64,000 nt of DNA from Pycnococcus provasolii. Its lineage: Eukaryota; Chlorophyta; Pseudoscourfieldiophyceae; Pseudoscourfieldiales. A program made the position numbers and the translations under genes. The notes beneath the pieces are model-generated. The model saw only the letters and a list, made by a program, of their open reading frames with translations. It was not told where the DNA came from and ran no database searches. Below, piece after piece: positions 1-9,600 of this stretch (the first letter of the stretch is position 1; the number at the start of each line of letters is the position of its first letter). Location of the stretch: positions 248,001 to 312,000 of the forward strand of contig CP150549.1 of assembly GCA_049487715.1 (NCBI GenBank), written 5' to 3'.

Positions 1-1
1 T

Positions 2-3000
2 CGTTTCTTCGCAGATCCTGAACTCTCAAAGAACTACCAGAGTGTTCCCGGCGTCGAGAACGGGCTACACAAGGATGGATACGTGGTCGCCCTACGCGCA
101 CTGGTGCTCAAGCGCGTTCTTCTGCTCGCACTCGTTCTCGATCGAGCCGTGCAGAGCCAGTACAAGCCAATCGGGTGCCCGCCGCTGTTCCGCGTGCAGC
201 GTCGCAGCGATGACGCCGCGGCTGCCGTGCTACTGAAGCGCTCGTCCGACGTTGTTGTGCAGTGCCTGTCGGAGTCTGTGGCAGGATCTGGCGACGTGCT
301 TCGCCACCTGAAGGTCAACTTCAAGTACACGCTATCACACGAGCAGACGTCGATCATGGAGGCTAACTTCGCCGTGTCGAATGTTGCGACTGACCTCCGT
401 GACGGCATGCGACTCTGCAAGCTCGTGGACGCGCTCGCATCGCCGAACCCACCCGCAATGGATGGCGTGAAGTACCCCGCGGACAAGCGTGCCCTCCAGC
501 TGCACAACGTCAGTCTTGCTCTGGCGTCGTTCAAGGCGTGCGGAAGCTCTGTCGTCTCACCCACGAGCAGCGAGGAAGCTTACGCACGGGAGATTGTCGA
601 TGGGCATCGCGAGACGACGCTTGCTGTGCTGTGGTCAATCTACGCAGAGCACCAGGTCAGTCGCCTCGTGTGCACGCCTGAAGTATCGCACGACACCCTC
701 ACCGTTCTTGAGACGTGGATTGCAAGCAAGCACCGCGCCGAAGCGGCAAAGGTTGGAACGGGACTTGCAAGGTACCGGAGTCGCGCGGTGCAGGCTCAAG
801 AGCGTCAGCAGGCGCACTTGACTGCGCGCCTGCCAAGCTACATCGGGGAGGCTACGATGGAAATCGGAGAATCGTCCGCAAAGGCATTCCACGCAGTCTT
901 CCAGTGGTTCTACGGGCACAGCCTGCTCACCGGATTCGCGGAAGGTGCATTGCACACCTTTCAGCAGGGATGCGGGGATGGCTACCTCCTTTGCCACGTT
1001 GTCGCGCACTACGCGCCGTCGCTGCTTGATGCGGACGAGGTGTACCGCCCACCTCGCGCTCTTCTACGCATGAAGCTCGCCGAATGGGTTGCATCGGCAT
1101 CTGCGCCAGATGGCATCGGTGCCGTGGGCGACGAAGACGTGTTCGTGTACGGTGCCAACGCGAAATCCGCAACGGAGGATGATGCACCGCTCTCGCCAGA
1201 GCCAGATGTTCCGTTCGTTTTCAATACAGGAAGCGCGGAGGAAGATGCGGCACGCACTGCCGCACACCAGCGTGGGGTTGCACGAAACTTTGCACTGCTT
1301 CGGACCGCATTTGAAACTATGGGCGGTGTGCCATCACACGCGCTTACATCGGACGATGCTTTCGACGGTACGCAGCTCGGTGCAGATGAAAAGGCGGCGG
1401 CAGTTCTCGTCTCAATGCTCTGCGCACGCCTTCTCGAGGTGTCAAAGGAGCATCGCGCCGCCTGCTGCATGCAGCGCGTGTTCCGGGCCAAGCTTCGCCT
1501 GAAGAGGGCGCCCGGACAGTCAGCCGCACGCCTTCACTTGCACATGTGGCAGGCTGCTGCGGCCGTCATCGAGCGCTTCTGGGTAGGCTACAAGGTGAAG
1601 TGCGCGTTCCGTACTGCACAGCGTGCGGCGGTTGCGATACAGAGTCGCGTGAGATCGTTCCTTGCACAGCGAAAGTACACGCGATTCTGCAGTGCCATGA
1701 TATCTATCCAGAGCCTTTGGCGAGGACAGCTCGCACGCCGCGACTTCATGTGGAACAAGACTGTACCACGCGTGCTCGCGAAGGGTCTACTACGTGCACG
1801 TGCCATGCGCGCGTCGCGTCGCCTTGCCCGACGCACACCTGCGGCGGTGCGAATTCAGACTGCCGCTCGTCGATTCCTTTGCCGTTCACGCTATCAGCGT
1901 CTTACACGAGCCATCACGACACTTCAGCACCTTTGGCGCACGCGTGGAGATACATCTCGTGCAACCTTCATGGAAATGCGCAAATCTGCCGTGATTCTGC
2001 AACGTGGCTGGCGAGCACAGAAGGCCTACCGCGTCCATGTTGCACGTGTGCGCAACGCGGCAGCGACAAAGATCCAGGCGAGTTCACGTGGTTGGCATGT
2101 TCGCAAGCGCCTTGCGAAGGAGCGCGGAGAAGCACAGAACCTCATTTGCATCGTCGCAGCACAAGCACTTGTGCGAGGCTTTCTTGTGCGTTCCAGAGCG
2201 CGACGTGCAGCCGTGGCAGTTGCTCGTCGACAGGAAGCTGAGAAAGCTGCCGTGTGCATCCAGGCTGCTGCTCGCGGTATCGCAGCACGTCGAAACTTGC
2301 AGCTGATGCAAAACGCCGCCACAACTGTTCAGTGTGCTTTGCGTAGAAATGCGTTTAACAAGCGCGTGGCCCATCGCGAACATGCCGCTTGCATCAATGC
2401 TGCTGCCACCAAGATGCAGTCATTGTGCCGGGGCTTCCTGGCGCGCACTGTGGTTGGGCGCATGCGTGCGGAGCTCGTAATCCGCGAGATGGCTGCGATG
2501 ACCGTTCAAGCTGCAATGCGCGGTCGGCTCGCACGCATCGAGGCGAGCCGCATGCGCGCGGAGATCGCGATGCTCAAGGCTCGCGAGTCCGCGGCTGTGA
2601 CGGTGCAGGCTGCAATGCGCGGTCGGCTCGCACGCATCGAGGCGAGCCGCATGCGCGCGGAGATCGCGATGCTCAAGGCTCGCGAGTCCGCGGCTGTGAC
2701 GGTGCAGGCTGCAATGCGCGGTCGGCTCGCACGCATCGAGGCGAGCCGCATGCGTGCGGAGATGGATCGTATGCGTGCACTGTGGGAAGTTGCCCGTAAT
2801 ATGGCAGCTACGACTCTGCAGGCTGCAATGCGCGGTCGGCTCGCGCGCATCGAGGCGAGCCGCATACGTGCGGAGATCGCGATGCTCAAGGCTCGCGAGT
2901 CCGCGGCTGTGACGGTGCAGGCTGCAATGCGCGGTCGGCTCGCACGCATCGAGGCGAGCCGCATGCGTGCGGAGATCGCGATGCTCAAGGCTCGCGAGTC

Positions 3001-5176
3001 CGCGGCTGTGACGGTGCAGGCTGCAATGCGCGGTCGGCTCGCGCGCATCGAGGCGAGCCGCATACGCGCGGAGATCGCGATGCTCAAGGCTCGCGAGTCC
3101 GCGGCTGTGACGGTGCAGGCTGCAATGCGCGGTCGGCTCGCACGCATCGAGGCGAGCCGCATGCGCGCGGAGATCGCGATGCTCAAGGCTCGCGAGTCCG
3201 CGGCTGCCCTGACTATCCAGAGTTTATTCCGCGGACATGTTGCTCGTATGAAGTCCAAGTCCATCCGTATCCAAAATGCTGTCAAAGAAGTTTCGTGTGT
3301 GCGGATGCAAGCAGCATTCCGTGGCTTGGTTGCCCGCCGAAAAGCTGAAATGGAACGTGCAGCAGTGGTGCGCCTTCAGTCTGCTGTGCGAGGATTCCAT
3401 GTGCGTGCAGAGTTCACCGCACTTCGTTCTTCACGTGCGAAAATGGCGCAAGCCAGCACCTTGTTGCAAAGTGCCGCGCGTGGCTTTCTTGTGCGCCGCG
3501 CACTGATGCGACAGAGCGACGCAGCTCGTCAAATTCAGGCAGCGATGCGTGGCCATGTGGCTCGACTCGAGGTGGCGCGCATGCGCGCCGAGCTTGCGAC
3601 ATTGCGCGAGTCGGCGGCGATCGCGATCCAGGCGGCGATGCGTGGTCGTTTGAGGGCACGCCGCATGCAAGCCGAGCTGGCAGTGCAGCGTGAGACGTCT
3701 GCGATCGCGATCCAGGCGGCGATGCGAGGTCGCGTGGCTCGACTCGAGGTGGCGCGCATGCGAGCCGAGCTGGCAGTGCAGCGTGAGACGTCTGCGATCG
3801 CGATCCAGGCGGCGATGCGAGGTCGCGTGGCTCGACTCGAGGTGGCGCGCATGCGTGCCGAGCTGGCAGTGCAGCGTGAGACGTCTGCGATCGCGATCCA
3901 GGCGGCGATGCGAGGTCGCGTGGCTCGACTCGAGGTGGCGCGCATGCGTGCCGAGCTGGCAGTGCAGCGTGAGACGTCTGCGATCGCGATCCAGGCGGCG
4001 ATGCGAGGTCGCGTGGCTCGACTCGAGGTGGCGCGCATGCGTGCCGAGCTGGCAGTGCAGCGTGAGACGTCTGCGATCGCGATCCAGGCGGCGATGCGAG
4101 GTCGCGTGGCTCGACTCGAGGTGGCGCGCATGCGTGCCGAGCTGGCAGTGCAGCGTGAGACGTCTGCGATCGCGATCCAGGCGGCGATGCGCGGATGGCA
4201 GGTGCGAAAGAATCTCGTCAAAATAGAACTTGCGGCAATCGAAATCCAGCGTCGTACACGTGGAATTCTCGCTCGTGCGCGTGCATCAGTGGTTCGCGAA
4301 GAGGCAATGCGTCGTGCCCGCACAGCTGCGGCGACCGCTGCCACATTGCCAGCTGCAGAGCGCCTCGGAAAGCGCACGATGTGGGCGCTGAGCATTTTGT
4401 CGTCAAGCCAGGATCTGGTGCACCTCGGCGAGGCGTGCGACGCACTCGTGGAATGCTGTTCAACAGGAGGTGCTGCGTGCCAAAGCCTTGTTGCTGGCAA
4501 CGGCGGTGTGGATATGCTGCTGCGTTATGTTCGAAGCTGCGGTCGATCTGAGTCGCACCTCAGCCTCCTCTCGAAATGCCTGACTGTGCTGCGTGTCTGT
4601 GCCATGCCGAGTGCACCCAGTGCAGTGCACATCGCTCGGGCACGGGCGTGTGTGCCAATCCTTCTGGAACAAATGCAGGCGTGCCGCGACAAGCCCTTGG
4701 TATTCGACGCAGCCTGTGAAGTGCTCGTTCTTCTTGCTCAGAACGCTTCGTGTCGCACAATAGCATTCGCTCCATCGGCAGCCCCTGCCAACGCGACGGT
4801 GACTCCAGCTCGCGCGAATAGTGGTGGCTTTGACGCTGAAACCATTAAACGCCTCGCACTTATGCATGGAATCTTGAGCAAGCGGCACACCGCCGATTCG
4901 CAGTGGCTCGCACGAATGTCGAGCGCGCGCACGGCGCGCGGTGTGGCAGCCGCTGAAGCGGCCAAGCAGAAACTTGCGGCATGCGCGGGTTCCATCAAAC
5001 GTGTTGAGGCCTTGCTTGACGCATTGGGCGTCGATGCATCTGCGCGTGAGATGCTGGCGACGCCAGCGACGCCAGCCGTTCATAGGACACCGCTGACGGT
5101 TTATAAGTCCGCAGCACCGATGTCCACGCTCCGGCGGCGGCGCACACCGTCGAAAGAAGGTGGTGTGGGTGGTTGA
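2..5176 (+). CDS. ASPM: ASPM-like spindle protein with CH domains and long IQ array (5' truncated)
   Basis: The reading frame is open from base 2, so the gene starts upstream of the window; 1724 residues are visible up to the TGA at 5174. Residues ~98-217 and ~288-367 look like two calponin-homology (actin-binding) domains. About 30 IQ motifs (IQxxxRG and variants) follow at ~480-1440, then a helical ARM-like C-terminus. CH domains followed by a very long IQ array is the ASPM/Asp architecture; these proteins act at spindle poles and microtubule minus ends and bind calmodulin. The opening visible residues (FADPELSKNYQ, then LKRVLLLALVLDRA) fit the segment just before the ASPM CH region. Two blocks of IQ repeats are almost identical at DNA level. 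A myosin or IQGAP is less likely because no motor or GAP domain is seen. Confidence 0.85.
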   Translation, partial: RFFADPELSKNYQSVPGVENGLHKDGYVVALRALVLKRVLLLALVLDRAVQSQYKPIGCPPLFRVQRRSDDAAAAVLLKRSSDVVVQCLSESVAGSGDVLRHLKVNFKYTLSHEQTSIMEANFAVSNVATDLRDGMRLCKLVDALASPNPPAMDGVKYPADKRALQLHNVSLALASFKACGSSVVSPTSSEEAYAREIVDGHRETTLAVLWSIYAEHQVSRLVCTPEVSHDTLTVLETWIASKHRAEAAKVGTGLARYRSRAVQAQERQQAHLTARLPSYIGEATMEIGESSAKAFHAVFQWFYGHSLLTGFAEGALHTFQQGCGDGYLLCHVVAHYAPSLLDADEVYRPPRALLRMKLAEWVASASAPDGIGAVGDEDVFVYGANAKSATEDDAPLSPEPDVPFVFNTGSAEEDAARTAAHQRGVARNFALLRTAFETMGGVPSHALTSDDAFDGTQLGADEKAAAVLVSMLCARLLEVSKEHRAACCMQRVFRAKLRLKRAPGQSAARLHLHMWQAAAAVIERFWVGYKVKCAFRTAQRAAVAIQSRVRSFLAQRKYTRFCSAMISIQSLWRGQLARRDFMWNKTVPRVLAKGLLRARAMRASRRLARRTPAAVRIQTAARRFLCRSRYQRLTRAITTLQHLWRTRGDTSRATFMEMRKSAVILQRGWRAQKAYRVHVARVRNAAATKIQASSRGWHVRKRLAKERGEAQNLICIVAAQALVRGFLVRSRARRAAVAVARRQEAEKAAVCIQAAARGIAARRNLQLMQNAATTVQCALRRNAFNKRVAHREHAACINAAATKMQSLCRGFLARTVVGRMRAELVIREMAAMTVQAAMRGRLARIEASRMRAEIAMLKARESAAVTVQAAMRGRLARIEASRMRAEIAMLKARESAAVTVQAAMRGRLARIEASRMRAEMDRMRALWEVARNMAATTLQAAMRGRLARIEASRIRAEIAMLKARESAAVTVQAAMRGRLARIEASRMRAEIAMLKARESAAVTVQAAMRGRLARIEASRIRAEIAMLKARESAAVTVQAAMRGRLARIEASRMRAEIAMLKARESAAALTIQSLFRGHVARMKSKSIRIQNAVKEVSCVRMQAAFRGLVARRKAEMERAAVVRLQSAVRGFHVRAEFTALRSSRAKMAQASTLLQSAARGFLVRRALMRQSDAARQIQAAMRGHVARLEVARMRAELATLRESAAIAIQAAMRGRLRARRMQAELAVQRETSAIAIQAAMRGRVARLEVARMRAELAVQRETSAIAIQAAMRGRVARLEVARMRAELAVQRETSAIAIQAAMRGRVARLEVARMRAELAVQRETSAIAIQAAMRGRVARLEVARMRAELAVQRETSAIAIQAAMRGRVARLEVARMRAELAVQRETSAIAIQAAMRGWQVRKNLVKIELAAIEIQRRTRGILARARASVVREEAMRRARTAAATAATLPAAERLGKRTMWALSILSSSQDLVHLGEACDALVECCSTGGAACQSLVAGNGGVDMLLRYVRSCGRSESHLSLLSKCLTVLRVCAMPSAPSAVHIARARACVPILLEQMQACRDKPLVFDAACEVLVLLAQNASCRTIAFAPSAAPANATVTPARANSGGFDAETIKRLALMHGILSKRHTADSQWLARMSSARTARGVAAAEAAKQKLAACAGSIKRVEALLDALGVDASAREMLATPATPAVHRTPLTVYKSAAPMSTLRRRRTPSKEGGVGG
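2499..3207 (+). repeat. 99-bp tandem IQ-coding repeats
   Basis: About seven near-identical copies of a 99-bp unit encode 33-residue IQ helices (core VQAAMRGRLARIEASRMRAE). Phase-matched copies start at 2601, 2700, 2913, 3012 and 3111. One copy near 2760-2815 is interrupted by a divergent 38-residue insert. Silent positions are also conserved, which suggests recent expansion or gene conversion. Confidence 0.9.
3675..4186 (+). repeat. 93-bp tandem IQ-coding repeats
   Basis: About 5.5 almost perfect copies of a 93-bp unit (31 residues, core IAIQAAMRGRVARLEVARMR). The shared word tgagacgtct recurs at exactly 93-bp steps from 3691. Both period and sequence differ from the upstream 99-bp block, so the two arrays expanded independently. 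Confidence 0.9.
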
Positions 5177-5250
5177 ATTTTCCCGTGATTGTAATCACGA
5201 TTGAAAAAACTTTCTTTTCTATAACAAATAACAACAGTTGGTGGGCAGTA

Positions 5251-6285
5251 TTAGCTATTGACAATATGCAAGCCCTCCTGTAGTGCGTGCGTGTACGAGT
5301 TGACGGCGGCAACGATCGCCTCATCTTCGGCAAGTCGTTCGTCGCGCTCAGCGCTGAGCCGCGCCTTGAGATCCGCAATCTCGGTAAGCACGTGCGCCTG
5401 CCACCGCTCTTCCTCGACTCGCTTGCTCGGATTCATTGCCGCAGGTGCAATCACTCGCATGTGCTCGAGCACCTCGCTAACAGCCTGTTCGCGCACGATG
5501 CGTTCAGAGTCGACTTTCTCCGCGACGCTGTAGATATCCTCGCCTATGCGCTTCAGCATAGCCGCCTCCCTTTCTAGCCTAGACACACGCTCGTCGTGCA
5601 TCTCCGTTCTCACTTCGTCGACGCTACTTGCGTGCTCTGCGCTCGCACGTGCTGCGTCCGCCTGCCGGTCCGCCCTCTCCTCTTCGATTGCACTTCGCAG
5701 TGCGTCGATATTGCCAGCCATTGCGGCGACGTCTGTCCTCACCGCGCTCATGGCGTCGTTGACGGCGCGCGCGACGCGTTCTTCGACCTTCGCGAGATTT
5801 TTCTCGAGGTGCATCTGCAGCGCGCTGTCCGCCTCGGCGCGTCGGCTCGCCTCGAGTTCGACCGCCTTCTCGAGTCTTGCTATGCGCTCCTCGACTTCGT
5901 TTCTTCGTTGCACCTCGGCCATTTTGCGTTGCCTCCTTTCCGCCTCGAGTCCTCCGTGAAAGTTCGCGAAGCTGCTTGCAAGGCTTGTTGTGAGGTTAGC
6001 TGTTGGCGTTGCCACCGCTGCGGGTGTGTGCTCGGTACGCGGCGTCACGGTGGGTGCTCGGTACGCGGGACTCGCTGACGAGAGTCCTGCGCCCGGCGTG
6101 GCTCGCACACCGTACCCGTACTGCGCGCCGGCCGCCGCAGCACTGCTACCACCTTGCACATATGTGGGACCCGAGTTCATGAAGTCCGGCCTTATGAGTC
6201 CTGCTGCGGCGAGGCCTTGCTGCACGATACGGTCGCGGGCGCTGTTCGGAGACGAGTCCCTCGAATACTCCGAGGACGGCGACAT
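5251..6285 (-). CDS. SF-assemblin / beta-giardin family protein
   Basis: 344 residues from the ATG at 6285. The frame is open further upstream, but only with a TTG at 6534, so 6285 is preferred. Residues ~1-95 form a Ser/Pro/Ala-rich head containing SP motifs (MSPSSEYSRDSSP). The rest is an uninterrupted heptad coiled coil with the short punctuated repeats of SF-assemblin. It contains SRLEREAAMLKRI and ends in ALQEGLHIVNS, both hallmarks of the family. SF-assemblin polymerises into 2-nm filaments of the striated microtubule-associated fibres at flagellar basal bodies. The gene is convergent with the ASPM-like gene, 74 bp away. The family call is firm; fibre location is inferred from known homologues. 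Confidence 0.88.
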   Translation of the reverse strand: MSPSSEYSRDSSPNSARDRIVQQGLAAAGLIRPDFMNSGPTYVQGGSSAAAAGAQYGYGVRATPGAGLSSASPAYRAPTVTPRTEHTPAAVATPTANLTTSLASSFANFHGGLEAERRQRKMAEVQRRNEVEERIARLEKAVELEASRRAEADSALQMHLEKNLAKVEERVARAVNDAMSAVRTDVAAMAGNIDALRSAIEEERADRQADAARASAEHASSVDEVRTEMHDERVSRLEREAAMLKRIGEDIYSVAEKVDSERIVREQAVSEVLEHMRVIAPAAMNPSKRVEEERWQAHVLTEIADLKARLSAERDERLAEDEAIVAAVNSYTHALQEGLHIVNS

Positions 6286-6643
6286 GTTTGAAAAAATATA
6301 AAAAAACAAAACCAAACAAAAACAACTACATACGATAGGCCTTCCTACTGGGTGGGGAGAAAGGGTGCTTAACAAAGGTCCGTTTTCTGTTGGCGTTGCT
6401 CCTTGGAGGCATGGAGGGGATCCGTTGCGGGGCGGCGGCCAACACGTGCGGCCGGAGAGCTCTCTCTGCTTTACAGCTGCTTTACCGGGTAGAGCTGTCG
6501 TTGGTTGGGTCAGGGGTGCGGCCGGTGGTGGCAATGCACTCCGCGGCCTCCCCCCTCTCCCTCTCCCCCCTCTCCCCCGGGCACCCGTCGTCCTGGGCCC
6601 CGGGGGGGAGGGAGTTCAAACGCAAGTCAGTCAAGTCTTCGTC
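6286..6643. other. Divergent intergenic region, SF-assemblin / large membrane protein
   Basis: 358 bp between two start codons pointing outward. It has an A-rich tract just outside the SF-assemblin start (6294-6326) and a long C/T-rich tract at 6546-6600 upstream of the plus-strand gene. It presumably holds both promoters. No open frame here has an ATG start. Confidence 0.5.
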
Positions 6644-9600
6644 ATGGCGAACAACAACAACAACAACAACAACAACAACGGGTTGGTTCCCGGCAGTAAT
6701 GGTGGTGGCGGCCGTCGCGTCCTAGTAGCGCGCCTCGAGGAGAACGAAACGCCAATCAATACCTTCCATACTGCGCCGTCCCACGCTCGACCTGACGACA
6801 TGCTCGCGGGGAGAGTCGAGGACGAACACGCTGCTGTGCAAGGGTACGGGCAGCGCAGGAACACAAACCTTAATAGCAATCAACCCGCGCAGACAAATAC
6901 AAACGGTGTGGCGGAACTCGGAATCGCAGCGCCACCCGTCGTGGACTTAAACTGGGACAGTGCAAGGCCAGGCGCACCAACACCAGACAGGGCGGCGAGA
7001 ATTGATAGTCAAGAGGAAAGGGGCGTGGGAATCGATAGGCCGCAACTCGATAGGCGTTTCGAAGACGAACCACAAGCAAGTGCGCAAGCACCAAACCTGC
7101 AAGGTTCGCCGCTTCGCCAACCACAAGTTCTGCAGCAGCAACAGCAGCAGCCATACGCGCGCGGGCCGAGTATGTCAGGCGTTCCTTCTCACGAAGCGCA
7201 GGTGCAGCGGCAGCCTGCCTATGAGCGCGGGCCGAACGTGCCAGCTGAACCGCCTCACGCAGCGGCACCTGTGCAGCCTTTAGGTGCGCCGCCTCGCACA
7301 GCGATGCAGCCTTTCGGCGCGCCGCCTTACGCAGCGGCACCTGTGCAGCCTTTAGGTGCGCCGCCTCACGCAGCGATGCAGCCTTTGGGCGCGCCGCCTT
7401 ACGCACCGGCACCTATGCAGCCTTTGGGCGCGCCGCCTTACGCACCGGCACCTATGCAGCCTTTGGGTGGTGCGCCGCCTTACGCAGCGGCACCTGTGCA
7501 GCCTTTGGGTGGTGCGCCGCCTTACGCACCGGCACCTATGCAGCCTTTGGGCGCGCCGCCTTACGCAGCGGCACCTATGCAGCCTTTGGGTGGTGCGCCG
7601 CCTCACGCAGCGGCACCTGTGCAGCCTTTGGGTGCGCCGCCTTACGCAGCGGCATCTGTTCAACCGCAACCGAACGTGTCAGGTGCGCCTGTGGTTCATG
7701 AGACACAGCTGCCGCAGACTCTTGGCACGGAAACGCACCAGCAGCAACAGAGGAATATAGGCCCCGAGCCTACACTGACATATACGGGGCCTGCGCCGCC
7801 ACTTCGAGCACAACAAAGAAACGCACATGCAAATAACGAGACATTGTCCACGACAGCTGAAGACGTTTTCCACGCCGCCGCGCAGGCGATGACAATCGAG
7901 GCGAGACGAGCCGATTCCAACACATCGAGAGAAAGTGGCTCTGCCAACAACGTCGCGCCGATTGGCGTCACCGACCATGCGCAGCCGTCTGCAAGCTCAA
8001 TGACCCCAACTGTGCCCTCTGCACCTCAAACAGAACCAGCGCAATTTGCGCGTGACACCATGAGTGCAACGCGTCCTTCGCAATTTGCATCAGCGGATGC
8101 GGATCCATCGACCGTTGCAGTATCACAGAGAGGCAAGACTGTGAAATTTGGAGGAGAGGAATCCCCTGACCATCTGCAGGATGGTTCGAAGTGGAAGTTA
8201 ATCCAAAACCAAGTTAAGCGCATGGGCGTTGAGCACCGCGTGAAGCACGGCAAGGCAGACTTCGGTGACTTGGTCATGTATAATGTGCTGAAGGCAAGGC
8301 TGACGCAAGAGGCGGAAGAAAAGGGACTTCGACCGGACCCTTCCTTGAACGATCTACAGAACAAAATCGAGGCTGCTCTTGCGCGTCAAAATTTGCAGCG
8401 TAAGCTGCGTGATCTTCGAGTCGAGAACCAGAAAGGCTCACGCAAGGGAATGTCGAGGGTGGCAGGCGTTAAAGAAAAGGAAGAGGAGGGTGAGGAGGAT
8501 GAGGACGTTGAGGATGAGGAGATGTCGGAAGACCGCCTGAAGTTGCTTTATCTCGTAAGCAGGTACTCGAAGACGAGCCCTGATGGTGAGGATGACGTGT
8601 ACATGCGCAAAACAAGCCTCCTTGTGCTGATTTACGAGGGCATCGTCGAAGGCATCTTCGGGTACGACTACGCTCCCGCAACCGTTCTCGTAGGCGGACG
8701 GCGCGTTTTTATGAACATTACACAAGAGGGGAATGACGACATAGACCACCTTCGATCCTCTGGATATCTGAGCGCTCTCAAGCTCAGCTCGAAGAAGTTT
8801 GCGGCCACCATTGCACTGCGCGTGACGAACGTCGGGAAAAAGTACATTGAGAAGCACACCACGGAGGAGATGCGCGAGGAAGTGGACAATGTCGTATTTC
8901 TTCCCGACAGTGAGCGCAATCCCGAAGATCTTCTCCTCGTGCGCTGGGTATCTTTTCACACCGAAGAGGATGCGCACGACAAGACACCACGCAACAGCAC
9001 GGAGGACGAATCTCCAGATGAAAATGCGGGTTTCTCTGGCGGTGAGAAAGCCTCGCCGAAAGGCAATGGAGGCGACGGCGACGCCGGGGACGGGGATGAA
9101 GACGGAGACGACGGCGAAGAGGAGGGCCATGGCAAATTTCAGCTTTGGTGCGAAGGTGATCCCAACTTCACGAAGGACTCCACGATCACGGAAATTGAGA
9201 ACGTTTCGTACGTCAGCTCACCTTATGTGCCAAAAGTACTTCGGCGCTGGGGTCGCCCGGTGAGTGACAACAGCCACCAAACTTCGCAGCTCGAGAACGC
9301 CGAAAGCAACATCAAGGACGAGCTTGACGAGACGCTGACGCTGAACAATGTGCATCTGGTGATGGCTGAGTGGATTCCGATGGGTGCGAATCAGATTGTG
9401 TCTCTCAACGACAAGCTTGGATCGCTTGATCGCGTGCAGGGTGGCTTTTTCACGTCCGTCATTGACGACGAGCCTGACGCGTTTGACTTTCGTGGCCAGA
9501 GCGAGGGTCTTAGCGAAGTGGACATTCTTGATTTTGACGAAATGGGATACGTGAATTTCGAAGCTGAAATTCACTTCCCCGAGGAGGACGGTATCATCCA

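Noticed and set aside
2506-4500. Antisense frames of 259 and 321 residues over the IQ arrays
   Set aside because: They are mirror images of the tandem repeats and have the same 33/31-residue periodicity as the real gene.
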